Assembly: GCA_963969495.1 (NCBI GenBank)
Contig: OZ018333.1
Span: 87,512,508 to 87,576,507, forward strand
Direction: 5' to 3'
DNA: 64,000 nt
Origin: Ceratothoa steindachneri
Taxonomy: Eukaryota; Arthropoda; Malacostraca; Isopoda; Cymothoidae
Of this stretch, positions 1 to 13,650 are shown piece after piece. Numbering within the stretch: the stretch's first letter is position 1; every line of letters starts with the position of its first letter. The translations under genes and the position numbers were made by a program. Under the pieces are notes generated by a model. The model ran no database searches. It was given only the letters and a program-made list of their open reading frames with translations, and had not been told where the DNA came from.

Positions 1-84
<84 letters not shown>
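1..84. repeat. (TA)n microsatellite
   Basis: This is an uninterrupted TA dinucleotide tract that runs off the left edge of the window, so its full length is unknown. It is the first of about a dozen such tracts here, several of which abut transposon ends. Confidence 0.98.
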
Positions 85-86
<2 letters not shown>

Positions 87-590
87 CAGAGCTGTTGACT
101 CCTGGGAACAGATAGTAGTAGAGCGATAGTACCACCGAACGACTGAAATAGAAAATCAACTCAGTTTGGAATTCAGTTTTTCATTAGAATAGTTTAAAAA
201 TCTTAAAATAGAGAACTGATTTTTTTTAACAATTGGATTTTTTTTTTTTGGAAAGAATAAAGAAAATCGAAATACAATCATTCATTTATTTTATAAAAAG
301 ATCAAGTGATTTAATCAATGCCATCCCTGCCACCAACCTTCCCTTAAAAGACCTGCACAATGCAAAATTTCTTAGTAGGCCTATTTGTTCTCCAATGCTT
401 CCGCATTAGTATATTATTGGGAATAAAGTCTTATACTTAATACTTTAACATATGTAATGTTATTACATATGTAATCTTATACATATGTAATTTATTACAA
501 ATGTATCTTACATCAAGATCTGTCAAATAACAGTAAATGTATATACGAAAGATTAAAGCTATCAGGTGCTCAATTTAGAAAGAAGAAGAA
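85..590. other. Non-coding AT-rich stretch
   Basis: No gene is visible. Around 448-505 the palindromic word ACATATGTAAT and close variants recur about every 20 bases, giving a short degenerate tandem repeat. Confidence 0.6.
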
Positions 591-598
591 GGAAGAAC

Positions 599-1014
599 GG
601 TAAATACGTAGATTAGCGACTCGGCCGAAAAAGTGTTTTTTTTTGGTAAATATTTTCGTTCACCCCTCCCGGAATATTCATGCGCGTTTGAGTCGTATGA
701 CGTCAGACCCCACCCCCACCCCCATTATAATTTGCAAAACGATTAAAGGCGCTGACATGAATTGGTTAAATCATTCACCTCTGTTAGCGTTAGCACATTA
801 GTCTATAAACAATTAAGATTATATACTGGGGGCTGTGCCCCCCAGACCCCCCTTTCAATTTAATGAAACTCAGGATTATCGTAGTGTGGTCCTCCCATTG
901 TGTTTACCCCCACACGAGCCGTCCCCTTAAATGTACTCCAAAAACGTGAATCATTTTGGAACATGGACGAAATAGTACGTCCCATCGTTCGCGTCGCTAA
1001 TCTACATATTTACC
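599..1014. mobile_element. 416-bp MITE with 22-bp TIRs and 8-bp TSD
   Basis: The left end (599-620) begins GGTAAATACGTAGATTAGCG and the right end (993-1014) is its reverse complement with one mismatch over 22 bp. Both ends are flanked by the same octamer GGAAGAAC (591-598 and 1015-1022), a clean 8-bp target site duplication. The interior has no coding capacity and contains G/C homopolymer runs. The structure is a non-autonomous DNA transposon. An 8-bp duplication fits hAT, P or Merlin superfamilies; the terminal GG is not the usual hAT start, so the superfamily is left open. Confidence 0.85.
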
Positions 1015-1022
1015 GGAAGAAC

Positions 1023-1849
1023 AAGAGGAGAAACGAGCAAAGAATGAAGGTATGCCATCTACTTTTCACTATCATTTAAACTGCTATTTTGTGATATAGC
1101 TTTTCGAGTCATTAAAAATATACTCGTATTTGTCCGGATAATTATGATAATTTGTAAAAATAATTTTTTCAAACTCTTATGTTAGTGATTAAGCATCTAA
1201 TTAAAATACCTAAATGGATTAGGTCAGGCCTCCTTTCTTTGTAAACTAAGATTTATGAATGAGAGTAACTTGACTCCGTTCTAGGCCTCACCAAGATCTT
1301 TATTGCTAAAAATTAGGCCCTGAGCAAATTTTCATAAAATTTAAGATATAAAATAGTCCCCTATGGAGGGCGGCACTGTTTTCTATAATTAGATAGAAGT
1401 TTTAAAGCGTAACTAATTAAAAAGCATAAAACAACCATGAGTGTTGATGAAAATTTGTGTAAGAACTGAGAATTATCAATCATAATTATAAATAGGTAGA
1501 AGGTTATTAATATTTTTTAATTATATCAATAGAATGATTCTTTTCAATTAAAATACTATATTATTTGATTTATAAAAATGGTTTTATTTTATTTTAATTA
1601 TTTTCGATAGCGTGTACCATTTGTAATTTTGCAGAGGATGAGTTCGAGCAAAAAAGCCGGGCGACTAATAGGTTAATGTAGGGTTTAAAGGTTAAGTGTC
1701 AAGTACCCGTTAGTTGTAATTTGCAACCCGAGAACGTCTTTTTCGTTGGTATATTCATAGTAACTTCGGTCTTCTATCACGTAGACTGTTTCCGGCGACA
1801 TAGAGGGAGTATTTTTAATTTATGGGTGTTTTATTTTATTTTTGTTTCC
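1023..1849. other. Non-coding AT-rich stretch
   Basis: I see no gene, RNA or structured repeat here. Confidence 0.5.
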
Positions 1850-3310
1850 TTTCAAAATTGTTCATAGTCGCTATTTCTGTTGCCGTGTCCATTGCCTGAG
1901 GCGACGTATTTTTGTATGCCCTTGGAATGATTTGGGTGATATTGTCTGTAAATTGAAATTATGACGTCTTTCTTTACCGTCGAGGTGAGATGAATTGTGT
2001 ATATAAGGCAAAGGAACGGGCTCAGGCAGCTGACGCTAGGATCGCTTGGTTCCAGCTCGAATTCAGGCCCCCCGTAGCCTTCTATCATGATTCAGGTCTG
2101 CCGTCCATGACGAAGTCACAGAGGGCCCTCTCCAGAATGGGCTCTAACTTGAGGTTGAAAATCTTGTATTGTAGACTTCTCACCCGAACTTATCAAAAAG
2201 TCTTCAGCACGTCTCTAAGTACGATACTCATATATTTGCCATCCGCATAACACAGCATTTTTTTGGCCAGAAGTGCTGGTGCTGTCACTGTCCAGCGCTT
2301 CCTCTTGAACCCATGTTGTTGAGGGTTGTAAGCCCCTCTCTCGATCAGTTACAATTAAAGCCTGTTGTAAGATGATCTTTCCAAGTATCTTTAACACAAA
2401 CTTCAGGTGATAGGTTGGCCTCTAGCTGATAGAATGTTCGAGGATCTTGTTCCATTTAAGGATGAAGATGACTTCCGCTAGCTTCTAACCGCCAAAGATG
2501 TAGCCGTTGTACAGGGATACATTCATTACCTTTGATGCCATGAATTATTTACTGTGAGTAAGGAAACCATGGTCTATAATCTTTTTATTCGAATATGTGC
2601 AGATGAGAATGGATACAGTCTATGATTGTGTTCGAATTCCAGATCGATTCATCGTTTTTCCCCGGGTAATAGCAAATATATTCTTCCAGAATCCTCAAAC
2701 TCTCTCCTAAGGTCGCAGGATATTCTAAGAACTCCTCACTTTCTACGATTCATTATTTCATTTAAATCATATCTCTCAGCCTGTTTATATTATTCCAGAA
2801 CATTCCTGGGTTAGTCTCTTCATCCAGTTTGTTCATCACCTCGTTCTAATTTCCGAGTGTCGTTCAAAGTTCAGCCTTTTAGTTCCCTCCCTAGTTGGCC
2901 AATTCTTGTTGTTTTTTCGTGGCTTTGGGCTGTCTTCGTAACTCAATTTAAATATTTATGTGTTCCTGAGTGATGCCCCTCATTTAATTTGTCCATTATA
3001 TCTTAATTAGATGGTTACTGATCTGTTCATTTTCCTCGTCGATTTAGTCGAGGATAGCTCTGGTAGGGTTCGCTGGTTGGTAGTTGCTACACAACTGCTT
3101 GTTAAGTTCCTAATTAGTTCGAACGAACCTTTTTTTTGGCACGATTAGCTCTAGTATCGGGACTAAAGAAAATAATTATTGGAATGTGGTCACTCGGAAC
3201 AATGTGGCCTGCCTTGTTGCATTAGATGAATGGGAAGTTACTATACTTTAGTATGATGTCTGGAGTAGTCAAGTGATCTGTATGTTATGTAGGTTGCAAA
3301 GTCGGGTGCA
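1850..3310 (-). pseudogene. Decayed LINE endonuclease-reverse transcriptase fragment (Jockey/I-like group)
   Basis: Reading the minus strand, 3300-3150 gives TPDIIL and then PSDHIPIII, the end of an APE-type endonuclease in which SDH holds the catalytic pair. Further on, 2500-2370 reads AEVIFILKWNK and LKILGKIILQ, about 2330-2260 reads QHGF-KRKRSTVTA, and 1990-1930 reads CLSPFLCLIYT, matching successive RT blocks. Frames change repeatedly and stops are frequent, so this is an old dead copy with the 5' end missing. It would have encoded the enzyme for target-primed reverse transcription. The block order supports a LINE, but the clade is uncertain. Confidence 0.6.
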
Positions 3311-3420
3311 GCCTTCTAGATTCTGTCATTGTTTAGGAAGGGGTGCGCCGCATCTCGTAAAGCACAACACGGCGTAATTCCTAGAAGTAACATCCCATAC
3401 AAAGTTTCGCCTTTTTAGGG

Positions 3421-3598
3421 TACCGTCATATCTCCGACACGGATAAGGCGTATCTCCTACTCACAAAAATCTATACCGTCACATTTCCGACACATTAACG
3501 GCGTATTTCCTACATCCATAAATCAATACGGTCACATTTTGTACATAATATACGGCGTATTTCCTACACACAAAATCTATACCGTCACATTTCCCCCA
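3421..3598. repeat. 53-bp minisatellite, about 3.4 copies
   Basis: Unit starts fall at 3421, 3474, 3527 and 3580, an exact 53-base spacing. Each unit begins TAC(C/G)GTCA and contains GGCGTAT(T/C)TCCTAC. A weaker related word (ACGGCGTAATTCCTAG) precedes the array near 3369, so the array may once have been longer. It ends directly against the tRNA-like sequence that follows. Confidence 0.85.
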
Positions 3599-3604
3599 CA
3601 AAGT

Positions 3605-3718
3605 CCTGTTGTGGCCGAGTGTGCTAGAGCGCGCCTGTCTCTTACTTAGCCTGACTGGTACGGTGGGTTCGAACCCCGCTGGTGAATCATATGTGTGTGG
3701 GTTCGAAACCCACCCAGG
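3605..3718 (+). mobile_element. tRNA-like sequence, probable SINE head
   Basis: A Pol III box A (TGGCCGAGTGTG, 3612-3623) and a box B (GGTTCGAAC, 3666-3674) are spaced as in a class II tRNA. The T-arm pairs in all five positions (GTGGG with CCCGC, one G-T). The acceptor ends pair only poorly, so this is not a functional tRNA. A second T-arm-like hairpin around GGGTTCGAAACCC follows at 3699-3711. The combination suggests the 5' part of a tRNA-derived SINE; the rest of the element is not delimited. Confidence 0.5.
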
Positions 3719-3901
3719 AGTCGAATCTATCTCAGTCAAGTTGTTTTTATACTTTTCCGTGGTTTGGGGCTAGTTGGCAACACTGCTAACTTGCCAAGTC
3801 GACACAAGTTGAGCTCAGACGAGTTTAGCGTAAACACACCCCATACGACATTGGACCATGATGGCGAGCACTATTGAGGGAAATATTGGCCTCAATGTAG
3901 T

Positions 3902-3903
<2 letters not shown>

Positions 3904-3962
<59 letters not shown>
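3904..3962. repeat. (TA)n microsatellite
   Basis: Uninterrupted TA tract. Confidence 0.97.
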
Positions 3963-3966
<4 letters not shown>

Positions 3967-4121
3967 CAAAGTAGCGGGAGAGAATGATGAAGATGAATGC
4001 AATAAACCACATTGAAAGAGAAAACGGAATGAATTTTTTTCTTACAGTAATATTTATTACCTTTTTTCGAAAAAAATCCGTGCAGGGAAGCGATTCGAAC
4101 CATGGAATGGACACTGAGGCA

Positions 4122-4209
4122 GCAAGCACTGCTTTGATCACAGTTAAAAGTATGCTGTAGCATAGTTTACTAACGGCATACTTTTGACTGTGATCAAAGC
4201 GGTGCTCGC
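4122..4209. repeat. 34-bp inverted repeat (hairpin), 20-nt loop
   Basis: Arms 4122-4155 and 4176-4209 are reverse complements with three mismatches in 34. On the minus strand the left arm runs into a box-B-like word (GGTTCGAATCG, near 4090-4100). The inverted sequence may therefore derive from a tRNA-related SINE, but that link is weak. Confidence 0.7.
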
Positions 4210-4450
4210 TTTGAAGACATGATGGTAGTCAGAGTTGTCTTTAATGTTCTTAAATTCGACGACCTTTAAGGCTTTCACCCATTTCTTATAATCCCTTCCT
4301 TTCTGTGCTGTCATATCCAGGTGTCCAGCCTCTTCAGATCACACTCTGGTGTGTATGAATCTGGTGATTGATGCTGGGTTGTATATGTTTATTGTGCTCA
4401 GGGCATGCACCACCTCCTCTTTTCTGATAATTTCCGCGTCTTCGTTTTTT

Positions 4451-5486
<1,036 letters not shown>

Positions 5487-6653
5487 ATGGCGAAGAAGAA
5501 TGGTACTCCATTTCGCAAGCTAACCTGCAAAATCTGCAAAGTTTACAGATAGAGTGAAGACTTCGGGGGCAGGAGTTGCAAGGAGCTCACAGATGCCGTC
5601 AGTGTCTGTGACTTCTGCGAACTCGAGAAGCGCCTGGGCGAGAGCATCGCTCACCTGAGAGAGGAGAGCTCCATCCTTAAAAGGGAAGTTCAACTCTTAA
5701 AAACAGAGAGATGCAGATGCTCAGGCGAGAAGGCATCCGACGTCCAACAGCCGATTTCTTCTGCTGCAGAGCTGCCTCAATGAGCCAAAAAGAAAAAAAG
5801 AAAGAAGAGAAAGTAGAAAGAGAAGAAAAGAAAGTGGAAACAGAGGACGAGAAAGTAGAAGCAGAAGAAGAGAAACGAGAAACAGAAGAAGAGAAAACAA
5901 AGGAAGACAAGAAAAATAAGAAGAAGAAGAAAAATGTAGATATACAAGAGGAAAGCGGCAAGTCGCTTCCGAAAGGAAAGACTACGTCGTCTGCAGACAA
6001 ATGTGCACGAGTCACCCTTATTAGTGATTCTCAAGCACGGGGTCTGCAGCCCCTGCTAGCGGCCCGCCTTCGCACTAGTGTGAAGGTAAGCTGCCTGCCA
6101 GGATGTGGTAACCACCACATCAGAGTAGAGGCTGAGAAATCACAGATTTCTGAGAGCTCAGTCGTTGCTCTGATGGTCAGTGGAAACGACCTCTACCTGA
6201 GAGGAGGTAGGGTAGGCCCTACAGATAAAATCTTCCACACGGTCATGGGTGCCGTGGACGACTGTAGGCTGAAACCCCGCAAGCGTGTTGTAGTCGAGGT
6301 GCTCCCGATGAGAGGTCCAACACGGACCGCTCACTCGATGAACGTCTCTTTAAACCGGCGCCTGGCAGATTTGTGTACGGCAGAGGGGGTCTTTTTTTGT
6401 GGACCCGTACCGCACCTTTTATGGTAGAAATGATCTCTACCAAAGGGATGGGGTACATCTTTCCTTTAAAGGAAAGGCCTTTCTGTCGAACATGATCCAG
6501 GATGTCGTAGAGAGGACCCAAAGAAGTATCCGACCTAGAGTGAGGGCGGACATACGCCAGTACGCCCGTGTCACTCCAGGAACGACCTTCTCAGAGGTCG
6601 CAAAGAGGGGTGCCTCCTCGCCAACAAACAAGCCGGGAAACGGAAGAGCGTAG
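5487..6653 (+). pseudogene. CR1-type LINE ORF1: zinc finger, coiled coil, SGNH esterase (broken)
   Basis: The start ATG at 5487 opens MAKKNGTPFRKLTCKICKVYR followed by a stop. The same frame continues through a second CxxC (VCDFCELEKR) and a heptad-like helix, giving a PHD-like zinc finger plus coiled coil. A frameshift near 5780 leads into a very Lys/Glu-rich segment. An SGNH hydrolase domain follows: the Ser block LISDSQARGL, the Asn block VSGNDLY, and after another frameshift near 6410 the Asp-His block DGVHLSFKGK. CR1 ORF1 proteins are known to carry such an esterase together with RNA-binding functions. The tail includes RVRADIRQY and TFSEVAKRG, which recur in copy 2. Three lesions make it a pseudogene. 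Confidence 0.8.
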
Positions 6654-9429
6654 GGAGGCCTACAGTCGGGGACTCCCTGAAAGTTCTTCTGTTCAATGCG
6701 AGGTCAATCAGGAACAAGTTTCCTGAGCTCCGTGGCCTCGTAGCGACGGAAGAACCCGAAATGGTAGCCATAACAGAATCGTGGATAAAAACATAAAACC
6801 GAGACTTTGAAGGCGAATTCACGGTTCCTGGCTACCAACTCTTCCACAAAGATAGGCCAGACAGAGAGGGTGGCGGTGTAATGTTGTATGTCAAGGATAC
6901 AATCGAATCTACGAAATCCAACATTATATCCGACCACGAGCTTCTAGGCGTTGACCTAGAGATAGGTCCTGTCAGATACAGGACCCTGCTGCTTTACAGA
7001 CCTCCTTCCCAACCCGTTGAGAAGGACAGGGAACTGTACCAGCTGCTGGGTGAGCTTGTTCAAGGCAGAGTGTGCATCGTTATAGGCGACTTCAAAAGCC
7101 AAGTTGACTGGGAAACCAGAGCAGCCTGTGGCGAGAGCACGCTACTCCTGGAGTTCGCCAACAACGAGTTCCTCACTAAATGGGTCAGAGAACCGACGAG
7201 AGGAGACAATATCCTCGACTTGGTCTTCACCTCTGAGGATGATATCGTTGGGGATCTCTCTGTAGGCGAAGAGCTCGGTAGCAGTGATCACCAGCTAGTT
7301 AGATTTACCGTCAAGATCCCGAAAGTAAGGTCTGTTGCCAGTCAATCAAGGAAACTTGACTTGAGAAGAGCAGACTTTGCAAGCCTTCGTGCTGGGCTGA
7401 CTGATGTAAGGCTAGCGGTATGCGAAGATATTGAGGATTCGTGGAACAATTTCAAAAATAAGTTCATGAGTCTTCAATCAAGTTGCATCCCTCTGAAATG
7501 CCTCCGTCGGTCTTCTGTTCAACCAAAGTGGTTTAATCGAGAAATCGGTCAACTGCTTAGGGAGAAGAGAAATGCGTACCGACGATCGAAGATCTCGGGT
7601 GCCTTTGACGAGTACCGGAGGCTAGCCAGAAGAGTGAAGTCCAAAATAAGGGCAGCTAAGCGTACTGAGGAACTCCAAGTGGCGAGACTCTGCAAGGAGA
7701 ATCCCAAGGAGTTCTTCGGCTATGTAAATAGCTGTAAACCAATCCATAGTAAGATTGGGCCCTTAGTGGACGAGGATGGTGCATTAACTCACTCAGATGC
7801 AGAAAATGCTAACCTTCTCAATGACTACTTCTTTTCAGTGTTTACTAAAGAGTCTGGTCCCATCCCCCAGCCGACAGATTCCTACTTGGGGGGAAAACTG
7901 GAGGCAATGGACTTCACCGAAGGAGTAATAAAGAAAAAGATCGCTGACTTAAAGACGAATAAGTCCCCTGGACCGGACGGGTTTCTATCCAAGGTGTTGA
8001 AGGAAGTGTGCGATGAAGTATCACGACATCTGTGCGCTATCTTTAACATGTCAATCCGGACCGGATGCGTTCCTAGAGACAGGCGTGAGGCAGAGGTGAC
8101 TCCGATCTTCAAGAAAGGAGACCCTAGCCATCCGTCAAACTACCGATTCATCGGTTTGACTTCGATAGTCGGTAAACTCATGGAAAGCATGATAGTGGAC
8201 AAGATAACGTCTTATTTAGAGTCAAACCTGCTACTGAAGAGTTCCCAGCACGGCTTCCGAAGGCAACGGTCATGCCTGACGAACCTTGTAGAATTCTTCC
8301 ACTTCGTGTTCAGTGAGCATGATCGGGATAAAGCGGTGGATGTTGTGTACCTGAACTTTAAAAAGGCCTTTGACAAGGTACAACACCGCTGCCTTCTCCA
8401 GAAAGTGCGTGCGCAGGGCATAAACGGCAAGTAGTAGGTTGGATAGAGAGCTGGCTAAGTGACAGACGGCAACGAGTAGTGGTGAATGGACGGGCCTCTG
8501 AATGGGCGCCCGTATCTAGCGGTGTCCCTCAAGGTTCCGTCCTGGGACCACTACTGTTTATTATCTATTTCAACGACATGGACGGTGACATGATTGCCAA
8601 GATTTCCAAATTTGCCGACGACATCAAGCTTGCTATCAATGTAGCAAAGGAGGGGAACACTACCCGCTTCCAAGAGGACCTTCAAAGGATTGGGGAGTGG
8701 TCGGACACGTGGCAAATGCCTTTCAACGTGGGGAAATGCAAAGTAATGCATATCGGCCACCGAAACCCCAAATCTCAGTACATCCTTAAGGGCACTGCTC
8801 TTAAATCGAGTGACACTGAGAAGGACTTGAGTGTAACTATAACTAGCGACCTCAAGTTCTCGAAACAGTGCATCGAGGCAGAGAAGAAAGCCCAAAGGAT
8901 GTTTGGCTACATAAAGCGCCAGTTCGGATACCGTAACAAGGAGATAGTACTTTGTATGTACAACTCCCTCGTTCGGCCGCACCTGGAGTATGCCGTACAA
9001 TTTTGGAGTCCTTCGTTTCGAAAGGATATCGCAAGGTTGGAACGCATACAAGCCAGGGCAACCAAGCTGATTCCCTCTATCCGACATAAATGTTATGAGG
9101 ATAGACTAAGGGAATTAGATCTGTTCTCGCTGGAAACCCGTAGACTGCGTGGTCAGCTCATCGAAGTTTTCAAAATACTTCGAGGGTTCGACAATGTTGA
9201 CTACCGGGATATTTTCACACTAAGTGAGAACAGAACGCGCAATCACGGCTTCAAACTTGAACTGAAGCGTTACAACCGCAATCTGTGTGGAAATTTTTTC
9301 ACCTACAGTATCTGCGGTAAGTGAAACGCACTTCCAGTGGAAGTTGTCAACAGTGAATCTGTTGACCAGTTCAATTCAAGACTAGACAAAGTCTTGAAAA
9401 GTGGCCGTTTAGGGACGCAAAACAATTGA
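6651..9429 (+). pseudogene. CR1-type LINE ORF2: APE endonuclease and reverse transcriptase (broken)
   Basis: The endonuclease (about 6660-7330) shows LLFNARSIRNK, ITESWI with the catalytic Glu, GDF for the usual GDFN, and SDHQL. The RT (about 7900-8800) shows KSPGPDG, YRFIGLTSIVGK, QHGFRRQRSC, DKAVDVVYLNFKKAFD, SGVPQGSVLGPLLF and the catalytic FADD at about 8620. The C-terminus carries LVRPHLEYAVQFWSPS and ETRRLRGQLIEVFK. Lesions: a stop at 6794, a one-base deletion near 8428 that splits the frame before WIESWL, and a stop at 9322 where copy 2 has Trp in a WNALP motif. Most of the frame is otherwise open, so this copy is fairly young. The enzyme would nick DNA and copy the element RNA by target-primed reverse transcription. 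Confidence 0.9.
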
Positions 9430-9546
9430 GCAGCCATGTGCCCGCTCGATTTCTAGCCCAAAGGTACCCTCTTTGAATGTACCGTAAGGTCTCCTAGGGT
9501 ACTTCCATTCCTTGTTACTCTTTGTTACTCTCTCTCTCTCTCTCTC

Positions 9547-10950
<1,404 letters not shown>

Positions 10951-11112
10951 GTGAGTGAAGGAAAGGAGATTATTCTTCTTGTCTGAAATATTTCCTTGCC
11001 ATTTTTACTTAGGTGAGTTGCTTTCGAGTAGTACCATGCAGTTCGAGCAGTGGCCGTTGGCCACAGAAACTAAAAAACCCTATCTACCTAGCTCCAAGTA
11101 CTCGATATATAC

Positions 11113-11791
11113 ATGCACAAGCTCATACACCTGCTCAACGAGCCCAAACCAGATACGAACCCGGGTATGCGAACGATAGAAATGATAAGCGGGGGAGATA
11201 GTCTACCTAGGAATGATAAGCGAAGGGATAGTGTACCTAGGAATGGTAGACGTGCAAACACTCCTAGGGTAGAGAGGTGTTTTAACTGTGATCGAGTTGG
11301 ACACAGGATGATACAATGCAGGAAAAGAAAGTCCCAGGGGTCATGATTATGAGGTCAAAGGACACTATGCGGCTGAATGTAGGAATCCCCCATACTGTGC
11401 TGTATGCCATGAGAACGGACACATGAGAGGTGAGATCCCCAAATGTGAAAGTTACAGCCGAGCACCTGTAGCACTGAGGAATGCAAGGGTGTTTCAATCG
11501 AAACTACCACAACAAACCTATACCGATTGAACAGGGGATCGAATTGTAAGGTCAAGTATGGAGAAGAATTTGGGTATTCTGCGCTTTACCCGGATGTTGA
11601 GAGGCCGTACTATACACAACCTTTTGGGGAAGGAGGCCCTCCCCTCAGTATTAAGTAAATCCCTTCCCATTAGGCTAGTACCAATAAACCCATTACAAGA
11701 AGTAGTAGTAAGAAGACGACTAAGGCAATTGCCGGCTACCGCTATGTTGGATACCGGAGCGGCAAGTTCCTCTGTAAAACAGCTTTTGTGA
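11113..11791 (+). pseudogene. LTR-retrotransposon gag nucleocapsid and protease fragment
   Basis: A basic segment (NDKRRDSVPRNGRRA) is followed by a CCHC zinc knuckle, CFNCDRVGHRMIQC. A frame change near 11343 leads to GHYAAEC and CAVCHENGHM-x-KC, two more knuckles. A third segment (11558-11791) ends with ATAMLDTGAASSSV, the active-site DTGA of a retropepsin. The order nucleocapsid then protease is that of gag-pol in an LTR retrotransposon. Capsid, RT and integrase are missing, and no LTR was found. Gypsy or BEL cannot be separated on this much sequence. Confidence 0.7.
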
Positions 11792-12689
11792 ATAAATTGC
11801 TAACCTGGTGCCCAGGCAGGCAGTGGTGGATTAACCCTATAAGCAAAATAAGCACATGCTTAGAGCATCAAGGGAAGGAAATTTTTCACAGCCGAATTTA
11901 TCATTCAAATTATTAAATTGATTAAATTTATAGCTATTTTCAAAATTTAATGAAAAATGAATGTTCTGTTTATAAAGCGTTATCTCCTGTGTCATGTTGA
12001 TCCTGCAAAATAAAGTACACTGTGCTCCGCAGATTGGAAGTTATACAAGTTGATGTACTCAATAGTGGGGAAAATATGGATAGTAGTAGAAGATAGTTGT
12101 TTAAAGTTGGGAGAGGGTTTTGCCCCGGTTCAGAGGGCATCACAAGCATTTACTTATGTTTTTTTTCCTTTTTGTTGTTTGTATTTAGTGTTTTGGTCAA
12201 GTTGTTTTTTTGTTCGTTCTTTGTATTCGTGTGTTCTTATTTGTCTTTTTAGATTTGTTTATTTATTCTGTGTGGATTTCTGAGCTTTCAAGCCTTTATA
12301 GGCGGTTGAGTTCAGCAGTTCACCTCGTGTTGCTTCTATTTCTTACGTCAATGTATATCAGAAATGTTGTCTCACTTTTTGTGCTATTATTGCCCCGTGT
12401 GTATGAGTGTTTTATGTAAATAATGATGCTGTGAAACAGTGCAAGGGACGGGTGGTAGTTCGTAAGTTCTTAGTTTAGTTGCCAGCTGTCACTGGTGTTA
12501 ATTGCATGTGTATTCATTACCTGATTCTAGCTTTAAGTTGCTTAATACTCGTAAGTATTCCAATAGCACATTCAGCTCTGGCTGTTTAATCAATTGTAAT
12601 GTAAGTACATTTTATATATTTTAATGCGTTTAACGTGGATCTTTTTTAAGGGGAAGGTTTCGGTAAAAATGCTAACTTTCTTATTATTA
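11792..12689. other. Non-coding AT-rich
   Basis: No gene is recognised. T-rich frames give meaningless Phe/Cys-rich peptides. Confidence 0.5.
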
Positions 12690-13650
12690 TAACTAGAGTG
12701 TTGAAATCTATACATACCTACAGGGAATTGAAATACAAATCGAAGAGGTACCTGTGATTCTTTTCGGATTTTCCGATAGAGACCGAGATATTTTGAAAAA
12801 CACGAAAGAAACGGCATTTTATTTTTTTAATATTTTTTCTAATCCCTAAGAATCCGAAGTTTTCTCATTTCTTCTTTAATTCTCCAAGTTGGATTATGTA
12901 CACAAAGTTAAAAACAAAATTTTTGTTGTAGGTTTTAACAAAATTCGTAAAGATTTTTATTTTATGGCTACTCATGTTAAATTTTCCAAAAACATCACCA
13001 AAAATACTGATTTCTTTTGTATTTATGTTTTTTTTTAACAAAAACTATGAATGATATTTTAAAATAACTCTACACCTTTGTAGAGCTTGAAAACACGAAT
13101 CGAATGCACTTTGAATCATTACTCCACGACCAATACCTCCAGATCCTTAGCGACTTAAAAATACCGAAATTTCGAAAACAAAAGGCCTATTTTTGGTAAC
13201 TGGCTATGTGTACTCCAGCATTAGGTGTTCCCTTTTCTTTATAACTTTTTTATTTTTATATCTAGAATGCTGAAATTTAGTACACTAATAGAGAATTGGA
13301 AAATAAACGATTTTGTTCCTATGGATTTTCCGATTTCCCTATAGAAAACGAGATATCTCGAAAAAATCCCCCCGTCCGCCGCGCCTTTTAGGGGGTATTT
13401 TCAAATCGCTACGGCTATGTCATTTTTCGTAATAGAACAATGATTCAAAGTGCATTCGATTCATCTTTCCAGGTTCTACAAACTGTAGCATTTCTATTAA
13501 TATATCACATATAGTTTTTAGTTTATATTTTGTTTAAGGAAAAAAGGACCCCCAAAATATATATTTTTTTAATATTTTTTCTCAAAAACTATGTGATATC
13601 TTTATTTCCTCTATACAGATTGTAGAGCTTGAAAAGTCGATTCTGAAACC
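12690..13650. repeat. Old foldback region with inverted and direct internal repeats
   Basis: A segment of about 82 bp (13037-13119), containing CGAATGCACTTTGAATCA, has a degenerate inverted copy at 13441-13524. Part of the same segment (AAAACTATG...TTGTAGAGCTTGAAAA) recurs in direct orientation at 13582-13640. A different block around GGATTTTCCGAT and GAGATAT is duplicated at about 12760-12800 and 13320-13360. This looks like a decayed palindromic non-autonomous element or a cluster of them. No target duplication was found. Confidence 0.5.

Larger units (their letters stand above)
5487..9546 (+). mobile_element. CR1-like non-LTR retrotransposon, copy 1
   Basis: This is a nearly full-length LINE with ORF1 (zinc finger, coiled coil, esterase), ORF2 (APE endonuclease and RT) and a short 3' UTR. 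The 3' end is two tandem copies of a roughly 10-base word (CTTGTTACT-CTTTGTTACT, 9511-9529) followed by (CT)n to 9546. Copy 2 of the family (44.6-48.2 kb, minus strand) ends in the same way. The esterase-bearing ORF1 and the C-terminal WNxLP-type block are typical of the CR1 superfamily. Several frameshifts and stops make this copy inactive. Confidence 0.85.

Noticed and set aside
3421..3598. CRISPR-like array
   Set aside because: The 53-base units are contiguous tandem repeats without unique spacers, and the genome is eukaryotic.
5677..6034. Phe/Ser-rich minus-strand ORFs opposite LINE ORF1
   Set aside because: Shadows of the Lys/Glu-rich coiled coil on the plus strand.
12050..12419. Cys/Phe/Leu-rich ORFs resembling membrane proteins
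   Set aside because: They arise from T-rich non-coding sequence, overlap in different frames and lack a promoter or splice context.
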